From: Bacillota bacterium
Lineage (GTDB): Bacteria > Bacillota > Clostridia > Oscillospirales > Ruminococcaceae
Assembly: GCA_023443315.1 (NCBI GenBank)
Contig: JAEZVA010000013.1
Span: 1 to 27,592 of the forward strand
Length of the DNA stretch: 27,592 nucleotides
Direction of reading: 5' to 3'
How positions within the stretch are numbered: the first letter of the stretch is position 1; each line of letters begins with the position of its first letter. The position numbers and the translations under genes were made by a program. Shown here one piece after another: positions 1 to 7,854 of the stretch. The notes beneath the pieces are model-generated. The model was not told the origin of the DNA. It made no database searches and saw only the letters and a list, made by a program, of their open reading frames with translations.

Positions 1-342
1 TTATACCAGCTCGATGATCGCCATCTCGGCGGCATCTCCGCGGCGCGGTCCTATCTTGATAATGCGCGTGTAGCCGCCGTTGCGGTCAGCGTACTTGGGC
101 GCAATCTCGTCAAACAGCTTCTTTGTAACCGTCTCTTTGGTTACAAAAGCCATCACCAGCCGCTTGGAGTGCAGATCCTGCGTCTTGCCGATGGTAATCA
201 TCTTCTCAGCCATGGCGCGAACCTCTTTGGCTCTGGTTACGGTGGTTTCGATCTTGCCGTTCTCCAGCAGATAGGTTACCATCGCACGCAGCATCGCCTT
301 TCTCTGATCAGAGGTTCTGCCGAGTTTTCTTGTACCGGGCAT
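1..342 (-). CDS. rplQ: 50S ribosomal protein L17
   Basis: Last gene of the superoperon; its TAA stop is the first three bases of the window. L17 sits near the exit tunnel of the large subunit. The protein begins MPGTRKLGRTSDQRKAML, the family signature, and is about 113 residues, normal for short bacterial L17. I take the ATG at 342 rather than the in-frame GTG at 351, because the Shine-Dalgarno AAGGAG overlaps that GTG and lies 8 nt before the ATG. It follows rpoA by about 55 nt, the usual alpha-operon ending. No terminator is visible because the window stops here. Confidence 0.97.
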   Translation of the reverse strand: MPGTRKLGRTSDQRKAMLRAMVTYLLENGKIETTVTRAKEVRAMAEKMITIGKTQDLHSKRLVMAFVTKETVTKKLFDEIAPKYADRNGGYTRIIKIGPRRGDAAEMAIIELV

Positions 343-397
343 CGAATTCACTCCTTACCCTGTTAATCCTGCCGTTTTATGTGGCGTAGGTTATCAG

Positions 398-1348
398 TTA
401 TTCTTCTTCTCTGTTTAGGTTAAATCCAAGTGCTTGAAGTTTTTGCACAACCTCTTCGAGCGACTTTTTGCCCAGGTTGCGCACCTTCATCATCTCTTCT
501 TCGCTCTTGTTGATTAAATCCTGAACCGTGTTGATGCCTGCCCTCTTCAAACAGTTGAAGGAACGAACAGACAGGTCAAGCTCCTCAATGGTCATCTCAA
601 GGACCTTTTCCATACCATTGTCACTTTTCTCGACCATTATCTCGGTGTGGTAAGCCTCATCCGAGAGGTCGGCGAATAGATTGAGATGGTCGTTGAGGAC
701 CTTGGCGGCGAGAGATACGGATTCCTTCGCGGAGATGGTTCCATCTGTCCATACCTCAAGCGTCAGCTTATCGTAGTCGGTAATCTGCCCTACACGGGTG
801 TTTTCGACGTTGTAGTTCACCTTCAACACCGGGGTGTAGATGCTATCCACCGGAATTACACCGATGGAAGACTGCAGATTTTGCTTGTTGCGCTCCGCCG
901 GCACATAGCCGCGACCCTTATCAAGGGTAATCTCCATGTAGAGCTTGGCTCCCGCAGATAGTGTTGCGATGTGCATAGCGGGATCGAGTATCTCAACCTC
1001 GGAGTTTGCCTTTATGCTGCCAGCTGTAACCTCGCACTCGCCCTCGGCGTCAATATACACCGTGGTGGGAGCGTCGCCGTACAACTTGGCGGCAAGCCCT
1101 TTGATGTTGAGAATGATCTCTGTCACATCTTCCTTAACTCCGGGTACGGTCGAAAACTCATGTTGAATTCCGTCAATCTTTACCGATGTGACGGCAACAC
1201 CAGGAAGCGAGGAGAGCAGCACGCGCCTCAAACTATTCCCCAGCGTCGTTCCAAAGCCACGCTCTAGCGGCTCTACAACGAACATACCGTAAGAACCGTC
1301 CGATTGCAGGTCAATCGTGTCGATTTTTGGCTTTTCGATCTCTATCAT
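398..1348 (-). CDS. rpoA: DNA-directed RNA polymerase alpha subunit
   Basis: Alpha subunit, scaffold for RNA polymerase assembly and contact for UP elements and activators. 316 residues, the normal length. The N-terminal dimerisation domain carries RGFGTTLGNSLRRVLLSS (about residues 30-47); an acidic linker with an MEKVLEM stretch leads to the C-terminal domain with LDLSVRSFNCLKRAGI and RNLGKKSLEEV (about residues 257-302), the helix-hairpin-helix fold that binds DNA. ATG start has AGGAGG 7 nt upstream. It lies between rpsD and rplQ, as in other Bacillota, so alpha is made with the ribosomal proteins. Confidence 0.99.
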   Translation of the reverse strand: MIEIEKPKIDTIDLQSDGSYGMFVVEPLERGFGTTLGNSLRRVLLSSLPGVAVTSVKIDGIQHEFSTVPGVKEDVTEIILNIKGLAAKLYGDAPTTVYIDAEGECEVTAGSIKANSEVEILDPAMHIATLSAGAKLYMEITLDKGRGYVPAERNKQNLQSSIGVIPVDSIYTPVLKVNYNVENTRVGQITDYDKLTLEVWTDGTISAKESVSLAAKVLNDHLNLFADLSDEAYHTEIMVEKSDNGMEKVLEMTIEELDLSVRSFNCLKRAGINTVQDLINKSEEEMMKVRNLGKKSLEEVVQKLQALGFNLNREEE

Positions 1349-1365
1349 CTAAAACCCTCCTATCA

Positions 1366-1383
1366 GGCAGCATAAACACTGCC
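1366..1383 (-). promoter_or_regulatory. hairpin just before the rpoA ribosome-binding site
   Basis: In the transcript GGCAG and CTGCC (5 bp, 8-nt loop) form a small hairpin that ends 4 nt before the AGGAGG of rpoA. The rpsD-rpoA gap is about 76 nt, longer than most gaps in this operon. It could modulate rpoA translation or protect the mRNA; no function is shown by the sequence alone. Confidence 0.35.
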
Positions 1384-1424
1384 GGTTATTACGCTTTCCC
1401 TTGCCGATTTTATAGCCCTGCCGG

Positions 1425-2051
1425 TTACTTGGAGTAAAGCTCAACAATCAGATGCTCTGCAACGTTGAGGTCAATGTCCTCGCGGTTGGGAACACGTACA
1501 TACTGCCCGGTGAATGTGTCGCGGTTTACGCTCAGCCACTGGGGAACAGGTCTTGCACCGTTCTTCTCAGCAATCGCCTTGAACTTGTCGCTCGACTTGC
1601 TCTTATCGGCCAAGGCAATCTCGTCGCCAACCTTGCACTGGTAAGACGGAATGTTTACCTTACCGCCATTTACCTTGAAGTGACCGTGTGTTACAAGCTG
1701 TCTTGCCTCGGCGCGGGAGTTTGCAAAGCCCAGACGATAAACAATGTTGTCCAGACGGTTCTCCAGGATGCGAAGCAGGTTTTCACCTGTCATACCCTGA
1801 CGGCGCTCCGCCATGTCAAAGTATCTTGCGAACTGGCTCTCAAGCACGCCGTAGAAGCGTCTTGCCGACTGCTTAGCGCGCAGCTGAATGCCATACTCCG
1901 AGGTCTTCTTGCGTCCCTGTCCATGCTGACCGGGTACATACGAGCGGCGGCTGATTGCGCATTTGTCTGTATAGCAACGCTCACCCTTTAAAAACAGCTT
2001 TTGACCTTCGCGGCGGCAAAGCTTGCATACAGCCTCTGTATATCTTGCCAT
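1425..2051 (-). CDS. rpsD: 30S ribosomal protein S4, zinc-binding form
   Basis: S4 nucleates assembly of the 30S body and helps set decoding accuracy. 208 residues. The N terminus has CKLC (residues 9-12) and later C26 and C31, the four-cysteine zinc-ribbon (C+) form. An S4 RNA-binding domain follows with RLDNIVYRLGFANSRAEARQ at about residues 92-111. ATG start, with a good GGAGG upstream. In Bacillus subtilis rpsD is a separate autoregulated gene; here it stays in the operon between rpsK and rpoA, as is common in Clostridia. Confidence 0.98.
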   Translation of the reverse strand: MARYTEAVCKLCRREGQKLFLKGERCYTDKCAISRRSYVPGQHGQGRKKTSEYGIQLRAKQSARRFYGVLESQFARYFDMAERRQGMTGENLLRILENRLDNIVYRLGFANSRAEARQLVTHGHFKVNGGKVNIPSYQCKVGDEIALADKSKSSDKFKAIAEKNGARPVPQWLSVNRDTFTGQYVRVPNREDIDLNVAEHLIVELYSK

Positions 2052-2078
2052 AATGGTTACACCTCCTGTCTTTCTGTG

Positions 2079-2480
2079 TTAAACGCGTCTGCGCTTGGGG
2101 GGACGGCAGCCGTTGTGGGGAATGGGGGTAACGTCTTTAATTAAGCTAACCTCAAGCCCTGCGGACTGCAGTGCACGAATAGCGGCCTCACGACCCGAGC
2201 CGGGGCCCTTAACAAATACCTCTACCGACTTAAGACCATGCTCCATAGCGGCGCGTGCTGCGGTCTCTGCGGCAGACTGCGCTGCGAACGGCGTGCTCTT
2301 GCGGGAACCGCGAAAGCCAAGACCGCCCGAGCTTGCCCACGAAATGGCGTTGCCCGCAACATCTGTAATGGTCACGATGGTGTTGTTAAAGGTGGACTGA
2401 ATATGAACGGCGCCGCGTTCAATGTTCTTACGCTCACGGCGTCTGCGCGGTGCGGCTTTTTTAACCGTCTGTTTTGCCAT
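2079..2480 (-). CDS. rpsK: 30S ribosomal protein S11
   Basis: S11 lies on the platform of the small subunit near the E-site mRNA. 133 residues, slightly basic N-terminal tail (KKAAPRRRRERKN), then the family core VHIQSTFNNTIVTITDVAGN and SSGGLGFRGSRKSTPFAAQ, ending in PHNGCRPPKRRRV. Start ATG with AGGAGG upstream; 18 nt separate it from rpsM. All expected conserved blocks are present. Confidence 0.98.
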   Translation of the reverse strand: MAKQTVKKAAPRRRRERKNIERGAVHIQSTFNNTIVTITDVAGNAISWASSGGLGFRGSRKSTPFAAQSAAETAARAAMEHGLKSVEVFVKGPGSGREAAIRALQSAGLEVSLIKDVTPIPHNGCRPPKRRRV

Positions 2481-2498
2481 GAAATCAAATCCTCCTAC

Positions 2499-2867
2499 TT
2501 ACTTCTTCTTGTTGGCTATGGTCTTTGCGGGACCCTTACGGGTGCGCGCGTTGGTCTTGGTACGCTGACCTCTGACCGGAAGACCCTTACGGTGACGTAA
2601 GCCACGGTAGCAGCCAATTTCTGTCAATCTTTTGATGTTAAGCGCCGTTCTACGTCTTAGGTCGCCTTCCACCGTCAGATTCTTATCGATATATTCGCGC
2701 AGCTTAGAAACATCATCCTCGGTCAGGTTCTTAACCCTAATGTCAGGGTCTACACCTGTTGCCGCGATAATCTCCTTCGCCTTTGTTTGACCGATACCTA
2801 AAATATAGGTAAGGGCAATCTCGACCCGCTTGTCTCTTGGCAGGTCTACACCGGAAATACGCGCCAT
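2499..2867 (-). CDS. rpsM: 30S ribosomal protein S13
   Basis: S13 is in the head of the small subunit and touches the P-site tRNA and the large subunit. 122 residues. Begins MARISGVDLPRDKRVEIALT with the helix-turn-helix region YILGIGQTKAKEI, then RGLRHRKGLPVRGQRTKTNA and a basic KKK tail. ATG start. Placed directly after rpmJ as in the alpha operon of most bacteria. Confidence 0.98.
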   Translation of the reverse strand: MARISGVDLPRDKRVEIALTYILGIGQTKAKEIIAATGVDPDIRVKNLTEDDVSKLREYIDKNLTVEGDLRRRTALNIKRLTEIGCYRGLRHRKGLPVRGQRTKTNARTRKGPAKTIANKKK

Positions 2868-2894
2868 TTACTGTTGCACCTCCATTGTTTTGGT

Positions 2895-3008
2895 TTAGCC
2901 CTGACGCTGCTTGTGCTTGGGATTGTCGCAGATGACCATAATACGGCCCTTGCGCTTAATAATCTTACACTTTTCACAGATGGGCTTAACGGAAGGTCTT
3001 ACTTTCAT
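2895..3008 (-). CDS. rpmJ: 50S ribosomal protein L36, zinc-binding form
   Basis: Only 37 codons, so easily missed. Translation of the minus strand gives MKVRPSVKPICEKCKIIKRK and then GRIMVICDNPKHKQRQG, a complete L36. The zinc ligands C11, C14, C27 and H32 are all present, so this is the C+ version, not the zinc-free paralogue. Start ATG at 3008 is preceded by AAGGAGG 8 nt upstream. Sits between infA and rpsM as usual. Confidence 0.97.
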   Translation of the reverse strand: MKVRPSVKPICEKCKIIKRKGRIMVICDNPKHKQRQG

Positions 3009-3072
3009 GTGAAATACCTCCTTGTTTGCGCGCCGCGTGCTTATAGAGCGGCGTGTGCCTTGTGTATTCGCG

Positions 3073-3291
3073 TTACTTCGAGCGCCACGTAATGCGCCCC
3101 TTGCTTAGATCGTATGGCGACATTTCAACCGTCACCTTGTCGCCGGGAAGGATACGGATAAAGTTCATGCGAAGCTTACCCGAGATGTGTGCGAGTATCT
3201 TGTGCCCGTTTTGCAGCTCTACCTGAAACATTGCATTGGGCAGTGCGTCTATTACCGTACCCTCAACCTCGATTACGTCGTCTTTTGACAA
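3073..3291 (-). CDS. infA: translation initiation factor IF-1
   Basis: IF-1 binds the A site of the 30S subunit during initiation. It has the single OB-fold domain, with VEGTVIDALPNAMFQVEL, GKLRMNFIRILPGDKVTVE and the ending SPYDLSKGRITWRSK. The best start is the TTG at 3291, giving 72 residues (MSKDDVIEVEG), the standard IF-1 length, with AGGAGG 9 nt upstream. Another TTG two codons earlier (3297) lies only 3 nt from that site. There is no ATG in the right place, so this essential factor seems to use a weak UUG start. Confidence 0.96.
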   Translation of the reverse strand: MSKDDVIEVEGTVIDALPNAMFQVELQNGHKILAHISGKLRMNFIRILPGDKVTVEMSPYDLSKGRITWRSK

Positions 3292-3305
3292 GCTCAAATA
3301 CCTCC

Positions 3306-3566
3306 TTACCCGATGTTTTCCTCACACGCGCCGTTATAGGCGGTTAGCACCTTTCGCAGCTGCCTGTTGGTCGTAACAGTTTCCGCAAAAACCTTTGCGT
3401 TTGTCCTTGCGAGATGTCGTACCTTCTTCTTCTTCGGCTTTTCAATCAGCCGCATCCTGCCGTCCGCAAGATAAGCGAACTGTGCGTCGGTGTCCAGCAC
3501 AAGAAAGAAACGCCCGCAGTCGCGTCCGGCAATGGATTTTACAATCATGCCCTTTTCAATCAGCAA
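3306..3566 (-). CDS. KOW-domain RNA-binding protein (L14e-like)
   Basis: 86-residue basic protein of the small KOW-domain family that Bacillota often keep between map and infA. The KOW-like segment is MIVKSIAGRDCGRFFLVL (about residues 7-24), followed by LADGRMRLIEKPKKKKVRHL and a C-terminal tail. Start is TTG at 3566 with AGGAGG 7 nt upstream; an in-frame ATG at codon 7 would cut into the KOW strand and lacks a site. The family resembles archaeal/eukaryotic ribosomal protein L14e, but a bacterial ribosomal role is not proved; RNA binding is an inference from fold and neighbours. Confidence 0.85.
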   Translation of the reverse strand: MLIEKGMIVKSIAGRDCGRFFLVLDTDAQFAYLADGRMRLIEKPKKKKVRHLARTNAKVFAETVTTNRQLRKVLTAYNGACEENIG

Positions 3567-3581
3567 TTCGCGTCCTCCTTG

Positions 3582-4328
3582 TTAGGGGGTGGTGAGGATG
3601 ACAGGACCCTCGGAGGTAACGGCAACGGTGTGTTCAAAGTGTGCCGATAGCCCCCCGTCGGCGGTAACCACCGTCCAGCGGTCGGAAAGCACCCTGACAT
3701 CCGCGCCTTTTTCGTTTATCATTGGTTCGATGGCAAGGGTCATGCCCGGAACCAGGCGAACCCCTCTGCCTGCCAAACCGTAGTTCGGTACATCCGGTGC
3801 CTCGTGCAGGTCACGCCCTACGCCGTGCCCCACATACTTGCGAACCACCGAGAAGCCCCGTTGTTCGCAGTAGCGCTGCACCGCATAGCCGATATCCCCG
3901 ACCCTTGCGCCCGCACATGCCGCGTTTATGCCCATATGCAGGCTTTCGCGTGTTGTGTCAAGCAGCCGTTGCGCCGTATCGGAGATCGCGCCTGCGGCAA
4001 AGGTCGCCGCATTGTCGCCGTGAAAGCCGCCGATAAAGGCGCCTACGTCAATACTGACGATATCGCCCTCGCGGATAGCCCTGTCGGACGGAATGCCGTG
4101 GATAACCTCGCCGTTTATCGAGATACACGCGCTGGCGGGGAATCCGCCGTAACCCAGAAAGCTCGGCTTTGCCCCCGCAGCGGTGATAAACCGATGAATG
4201 ATTCGGTCAATCTCCTTGGTCGTAACGCCCGGCTGTACTGCCTCGCCGCCCGCCTTAAGCGCACCCGCCGATATTCGGCAGGCGATGCTCATGGCTTCAA
4301 GCTCGGTGTTGTTTTTGAGTACTATCAT
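3582..4328 (-). CDS. map: methionine aminopeptidase, type I
   Basis: Removes the N-terminal methionine from new proteins whose second residue is small. About 248 residues from the ATG at 4328, which lies 2 nt after the adk stop; an upstream TTG at 4334 overlaps adk and is less likely. The metal-binding set is intact: Asp in SIDVGAF, Asp in GFHGDNAATF, His in GHGVGRDLHEAP, Glu in AIEPMI and Glu in AHFEHTV; the substrate His is in EVIHGIP. No N-terminal zinc finger or SH3 extension. Translation is probably coupled to adk because no strong ribosome-binding site is visible. Confidence 0.97.
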   Translation of the reverse strand: MIVLKNNTELEAMSIACRISAGALKAGGEAVQPGVTTKEIDRIIHRFITAAGAKPSFLGYGGFPASACISINGEVIHGIPSDRAIREGDIVSIDVGAFIGGFHGDNAATFAAGAISDTAQRLLDTTRESLHMGINAACAGARVGDIGYAVQRYCEQRGFSVVRKYVGHGVGRDLHEAPDVPNYGLAGRGVRLVPGMTLAIEPMINEKGADVRVLSDRWTVVTADGGLSAHFEHTVAVTSEGPVILTTP

Positions 4329-4330
4329 GT

Positions 4331-4963
4331 TCAAAGCCCCAAAGCCTTCAGAACAAGAGCGGTGGTGTCCGCCACCTCTTCCTGTCCCTCGACGAGAAAG
4401 AGTTTGCCCTGTTTGTCGTAATACTCTTTGAGCGGCTCGGTCTGCTCGTGGTATACACGCAGACGCTCGCGCACCGTTTCGGGATGATCATCCTTGCGAA
4501 TAATCAGCTTGCCGTCACCCCGATCGCAAACGCCCTCGATTTTAGAGGGCTTGTAATCGAGATGATACGATGTGCCGCACGCCTCGCATACCCGTCTGCC
4601 GGACATGCGCCGCTCGATGCGCTCGTCGCTAACCTCAATGTCGATGACCTTATCCACCACAACGCCCATCTTATCCAGCGCCTCGGCTTGCGCCAGCGTT
4701 CGGGGCATTCCGTCTAAGACAAAGCCCTTCTCGCAGTCCTTTTGTGCCAGACGCTCCTTTATGATGGAGATAATCACGTCGTCGGGTACCAAAGCACCCG
4801 AATCGATGAACTCCTTGGCCTTATTGCCCATCTCGGTGCCGGTTTTAACCGCCTCGCGGATGATGTTGCCGGTGCTGATGGTGGGAATGCCGAGTTTCTC
4901 GCAAACGATATCCGCCTGCGTGCCTTTGCCGGCGCCTGGGGCGCCGAGTAGGATCAGCTTCAT
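4331..4963 (-). CDS. adk: adenylate kinase with zinc-binding lid
   Basis: Interconverts ATP plus AMP with two ADP. 210 residues from the ATG at 4963 (AGGAGG 10 nt upstream); the longer reading to 5011 runs into secY and lacks support. The P-loop is GAPGAGKGTQAD near the N terminus, the NMP-binding arm has STGNIIREA, and the lid has CEAC followed 16 residues later by CDRGD, the C-C-C-D zinc set known from Gram-positive adenylate kinases. It lies between secY and map as in the spc operon of Bacillota. Confidence 0.98.
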   Translation of the reverse strand: MKLILLGAPGAGKGTQADIVCEKLGIPTISTGNIIREAVKTGTEMGNKAKEFIDSGALVPDDVIISIIKERLAQKDCEKGFVLDGMPRTLAQAEALDKMGVVVDKVIDIEVSDERIERRMSGRRVCEACGTSYHLDYKPSKIEGVCDRGDGKLIIRKDDHPETVRERLRVYHEQTEPLKEYYDKQGKLFLVEGQEEVADTTALVLKALGL

Positions 4964-5003
4964 ACTGCGTTTGCCTCCTGCCTTGTTCTGCCAATAATGA
5001 ACA

Positions 5004-6299
5004 TTACTCAAGGAAGCCCTTGTAGTGCCGCATCATCATCTGGCTCTCCAGCGTCTTCACCGTCTCAAGCGCAACGCCTACGACGATGATCAGCGATGTA
5101 CCCGCCAGCGACACGTTCATCCCGGTGATTCCACCGAGCACAATCGGGGCGGTAGCAACAACGCCCAAAAACAGGGCGCCGATGAAGGTGATCTTGCCGA
5201 CAACCTTTGCGATAAAGTCAGACGTCGGCTTTCCGGGGCGAATGCCCGGGATTGCGCCGCTGTTCTTGCGCAGGTTGTTTGCCATCTCTATCGGGTTGTA
5301 CTGCACCGCGACATAGAAGTAGTTAAACGCGATGATAAGCAAGAAATACAGTACCCCATAAAACCACGACTGGTATGAAAATGCGTTAAAGAATTTCTCC
5401 CAGAACGAGCCGGCCGCCGGTGTATAGAACATCCGGATGGTTGCCGGCAGCGAAAGGAAGGTGCTTGCGAAGATAACGGGAAGAACGCCCGACATATTCA
5501 CCTTGATGGGAATGTGGGTGCTCTGTCCGCCATACATCTTGCGGCCCACCACACGCTTTGCGTACTGTACGGGCAAACGACGCTCCGCATTTGTCATAAA
5601 GACAATCAGGAAGATGGTCGCCACCAAAATCGCTACGGTAAGCGGGGCATAGATGTAATACTGGTACGCGCCCTGCTGTGCCAGCCGAAGCGCCTGAATG
5701 ATAGTGCCGACTTCCACCGGAAGTCTTGCAATAATATTGGCAAAAATTAAGAACGAAATACCGTTGCCAAGACCGTTTTCGGTAATTAGGTTACCGAGGT
5801 ACATGGCCAGCATCGAACCGGCAGTAAATACCGCAATCAAAGCGGCTGCCGCAAGTACGCCCGAGAAGCCCGTTGTGTACAGCACGGCGCCTTCCTGGTT
5901 GCGAAGCACCAGGTAATAGCCGAATGCCTGCACAAGCGCAAGCCCGACCGTCGCATACTTGGTAATCTTGGCAATCTTCTTTCTGCCTTCCTCGCCCTCT
6001 TTGGAAAGACGCTCGAGCGCGGGGATTGCAATGGTCAGAAGCTGCATAATAATCTGCGCGTTGATAAAGGGGAACACACCCAGCGCAAGGATTGCCGCGT
6101 CGCCGAACGCACCGCCGCTCAGGGTATTTAACAGTCCGAATGCCGAACCTTCCGCGATCATCTCGGTGAGTCTGGAACGGTCAAGAAACGGTCCTGGTAC
6201 CGCAGAGCCTACGCGGTACAGTGCCAGAATAAACAACGTGAACAGGATCTTTTTCCTTAAGTCGCCAATCTTCCATGCGTTTCGTAAGGTTTCAAACAT
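5004..6299 (-). CDS. secY: preprotein translocase subunit SecY
   Basis: Core channel of the Sec translocon in the cytoplasmic membrane. 431 residues with about ten hydrophobic helices. Family blocks include LYRVGSAVPGP, FGLLNTLSGGAF, the GVFPFINAQIIMQLL plug/TM2 region, ITENGLGNGISFLIF, and the C-terminal loop NLRKNSGAIPGIRPG. ATG start. It begins within 2 nt of the rplO stop and is followed by adk, the expected order. Confidence 0.98.
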   Translation of the reverse strand: MFETLRNAWKIGDLRKKILFTLFILALYRVGSAVPGPFLDRSRLTEMIAEGSAFGLLNTLSGGAFGDAAILALGVFPFINAQIIMQLLTIAIPALERLSKEGEEGRKKIAKITKYATVGLALVQAFGYYLVLRNQEGAVLYTTGFSGVLAAAALIAVFTAGSMLAMYLGNLITENGLGNGISFLIFANIIARLPVEVGTIIQALRLAQQGAYQYYIYAPLTVAILVATIFLIVFMTNAERRLPVQYAKRVVGRKMYGGQSTHIPIKVNMSGVLPVIFASTFLSLPATIRMFYTPAAGSFWEKFFNAFSYQSWFYGVLYFLLIIAFNYFYVAVQYNPIEMANNLRKNSGAIPGIRPGKPTSDFIAKVVGKITFIGALFLGVVATAPIVLGGITGMNVSLAGTSLIIVVGVALETVKTLESQMMMRHYKGFLE

Positions 6300-6300
6300 C

Positions 6301-6741
6301 CTATATCACCTCGGCCTTTCCGCCGGCTTTTTCAATCTTCTCCTTTGCGGAGTCAGAAAAAGCGGTGGCCTTTACGGTAAGCTTTTTGGTCACTTCACCG
6401 TTACCGAGAACCTTTACGCCGTCAAGCGTTTTCTTCAGAAGACCAGCTTCCTTAATCGCCGCAGCATCAACCACAGCGCCGTCCTCGAATTTATCAAGGT
6501 CGGAAACGTTGATTGTACCATACTTGGTAGCAAAAATGTTGTTGAATCCTCTTTTGGGTAGGCGTCTTGCAAGCGGCATCTGTCCGCCCTCAAAACCGGG
6601 CCGCACTCCGCCGCCTGAGCGTGCGTTCTGACCCTTGTGACCCTTACCCGCAGTTTTACCGCTGCCCGAACCGTGACCGCGTCCTTTGCGGAACGCTTCC
6701 TTAGTCGAGCCGGGCGCGGGGGAAAGCTCATGTAGTTTCAT
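6301..6741 (-). CDS. rplO: 50S ribosomal protein L15
   Basis: Late-assembly large-subunit protein. 146 residues; MKLHELSPAPGS, then the glycine-rich RNA-binding tail RGHGSGSGKTAGKGHKGQNA and the block FEGGQMPLARRLPKRGF. ATG start at 6741 with AGGAGG upstream. Its stop nearly touches the secY start, which fits translational coupling. Confidence 0.97.
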   Translation of the reverse strand: MKLHELSPAPGSTKEAFRKGRGHGSGSGKTAGKGHKGQNARSGGGVRPGFEGGQMPLARRLPKRGFNNIFATKYGTINVSDLDKFEDGAVVDAAAIKEAGLLKKTLDGVKVLGNGEVTKKLTVKATAFSDSAKEKIEKAGGKAEVI

Positions 6742-6761
6742 TTTACTCGCACCTCCTTGCT

Positions 6762-6941
6762 TTACGCTTCGGTTACCTCGACGAGGTGGGAAATCTTTGT
6801 GACCTTGCCCTTGGTCGCTTCGTTAACGGGCTGCTCGGTCATATCTCCTATTTTGCGAAGGCCGAGCGAATATGCGGTGGCAATCTGGTCGTCTTTTCTG
6901 CCGATAAGGCTTTTGACCAGCTTAATCTTAAGAGTTGCCAT
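6762..6941 (-). CDS. rpmD: 50S ribosomal protein L30
   Basis: 59-codon gene found by translating the gap between rpsE and rplO. It reads MATLKIKLVKSLIGRKDDQI, continues with ATAYSLGLRKIGDMTEQP and ends in HLVEVTEA, a full-length bacterial L30. ATG at 6941 has AAGGAGAGG upstream. L30 is a small surface protein of the large subunit; its slot between rpsE and rplO is the standard one. Confidence 0.96.
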   Translation of the reverse strand: MATLKIKLVKSLIGRKDDQIATAYSLGLRKIGDMTEQPVNEATKGKVTKISHLVEVTEA

Positions 6942-6959
6942 ACTTACCCCTCTCCTTCC

Positions 6960-7460
6960 TTAACCTAAAATCTCTTTTGCGGTTTTGCCGCGAACAGCAG
7001 CTACCTGCTCCGCGTCACGCAACGAGGCAAGCCCCTGAATGGTGGCGTTAACTACGTTGCAGGGATTGTTTGAGCGCAGGCACTTGGTACGAATGTCCTT
7101 GATGCCTACCGTCTCAACAACGGCACGAACGGGTCCGCCTGCGATTACACCGGTACCGGGAGCGGCGGGCTTCATCAGCACGCGTCCGGCTCCAAAAGCG
7201 CCGATTACCTCGTGGGGGATGGTTGTGCCCTTGAGCGAAACCTTAATCAGGTTCTTTTTAGCGTCCTCAATTCCCTTGCGGATAGCGTCGGGCACCTCGG
7301 AGGCCTTGCCAAGCCCAAAACCGATTGTTCCGTTGCCGTCGCCGACAACCACAAGTGCTGCGAACTTAAAGATACGTCCGCCCTTAACGGTTTTGGATAC
7401 GCGGTTAATGGATACGACCTTTTCTTTGAGGTCGAGCGTTGATGCGTCAATTCTAGCCAA
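6960..7460 (-). CDS. rpsE: 30S ribosomal protein S5
   Basis: S5 lines the mRNA entry channel and affects fidelity. 166 residues. The N-terminal dsRNA-binding-like domain has SINRVSKTVKGGRIFKFAAL and VVGDGNGTIGFGLGKASEVP; the C-terminal domain has GTGVIAGGPVRAVVETVGIK. The start codon is TTG at 7460 (MARIDAST), with AGGAGG 7 nt upstream and no better ATG. Lies between rplR and rpmD. Confidence 0.97.
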   Translation of the reverse strand: MARIDASTLDLKEKVVSINRVSKTVKGGRIFKFAALVVVGDGNGTIGFGLGKASEVPDAIRKGIEDAKKNLIKVSLKGTTIPHEVIGAFGAGRVLMKPAAPGTGVIAGGPVRAVVETVGIKDIRTKCLRSNNPCNVVNATIQGLASLRDAEQVAAVRGKTAKEILG

Positions 7461-7478
7461 AAGTATACCTCCTATCCT

Positions 7479-7838
7479 TTAGAACTTGAGGCCGCCTTCG
7501 CGGGCTCCTTCGGCCAGTTCTTTCACACGGCCGTGATAGATATATCCGCTTCTGTCAAACACGACAGACTCGATGCCCTTATCTGTAGCCTTCTTCGCAA
7601 GCAGCGCACCAATCTTCTTGGCGGCTTCCTTGTTCGAGCCCAGACCCTCAAACTCCTTATCGAGCGAGGAGGCAGCAGCAAGTGTTACGCCCGCAACATC
7701 ATCGATGAGCTGAGCATACATGTGTTTGGAAGAGCGGAATACGCTCAGGCGCGGGCGCTCTGCCGTGCCGCTGATCTTTGCGCGCACCCGGCGGTGCCTT
7801 TTAAGCCTTGCCTCATTGGAATCTGGCTTAGTTACCAT
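7479..7838 (-). CDS. rplR: 50S ribosomal protein L18
   Basis: 5S rRNA-binding protein of the central protuberance. 119 residues: basic N terminus RLKRHRRVRAKISGTAERPR, then LSVFRSSKHMYAQLIDD and the ending GRVKELAEGAREGGLKF. ATG at 7838 with AAAGGGTG upstream. Order rplF-rplR-rpsE is as expected. Confidence 0.97.
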   Translation of the reverse strand: MVTKPDSNEARLKRHRRVRAKISGTAERPRLSVFRSSKHMYAQLIDDVAGVTLAAASSLDKEFEGLGSNKEAAKKIGALLAKKATDKGIESVVFDRSGYIYHGRVKELAEGAREGGLKF

Positions 7839-7854
7839 GCTTATTCACCCTTTC

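Noticed and set aside
1452..1991. Plus-strand open frame of 179 codons opposite rpsD
   Set aside because: Mirror of a strongly conserved S4 gene; no ribosome-binding site and no family resemblance.
3804..4421. Plus-strand open frame of 205 codons opposite map and adk
   Set aside because: Shadow of conserved genes; composition follows the opposite strand's codons.
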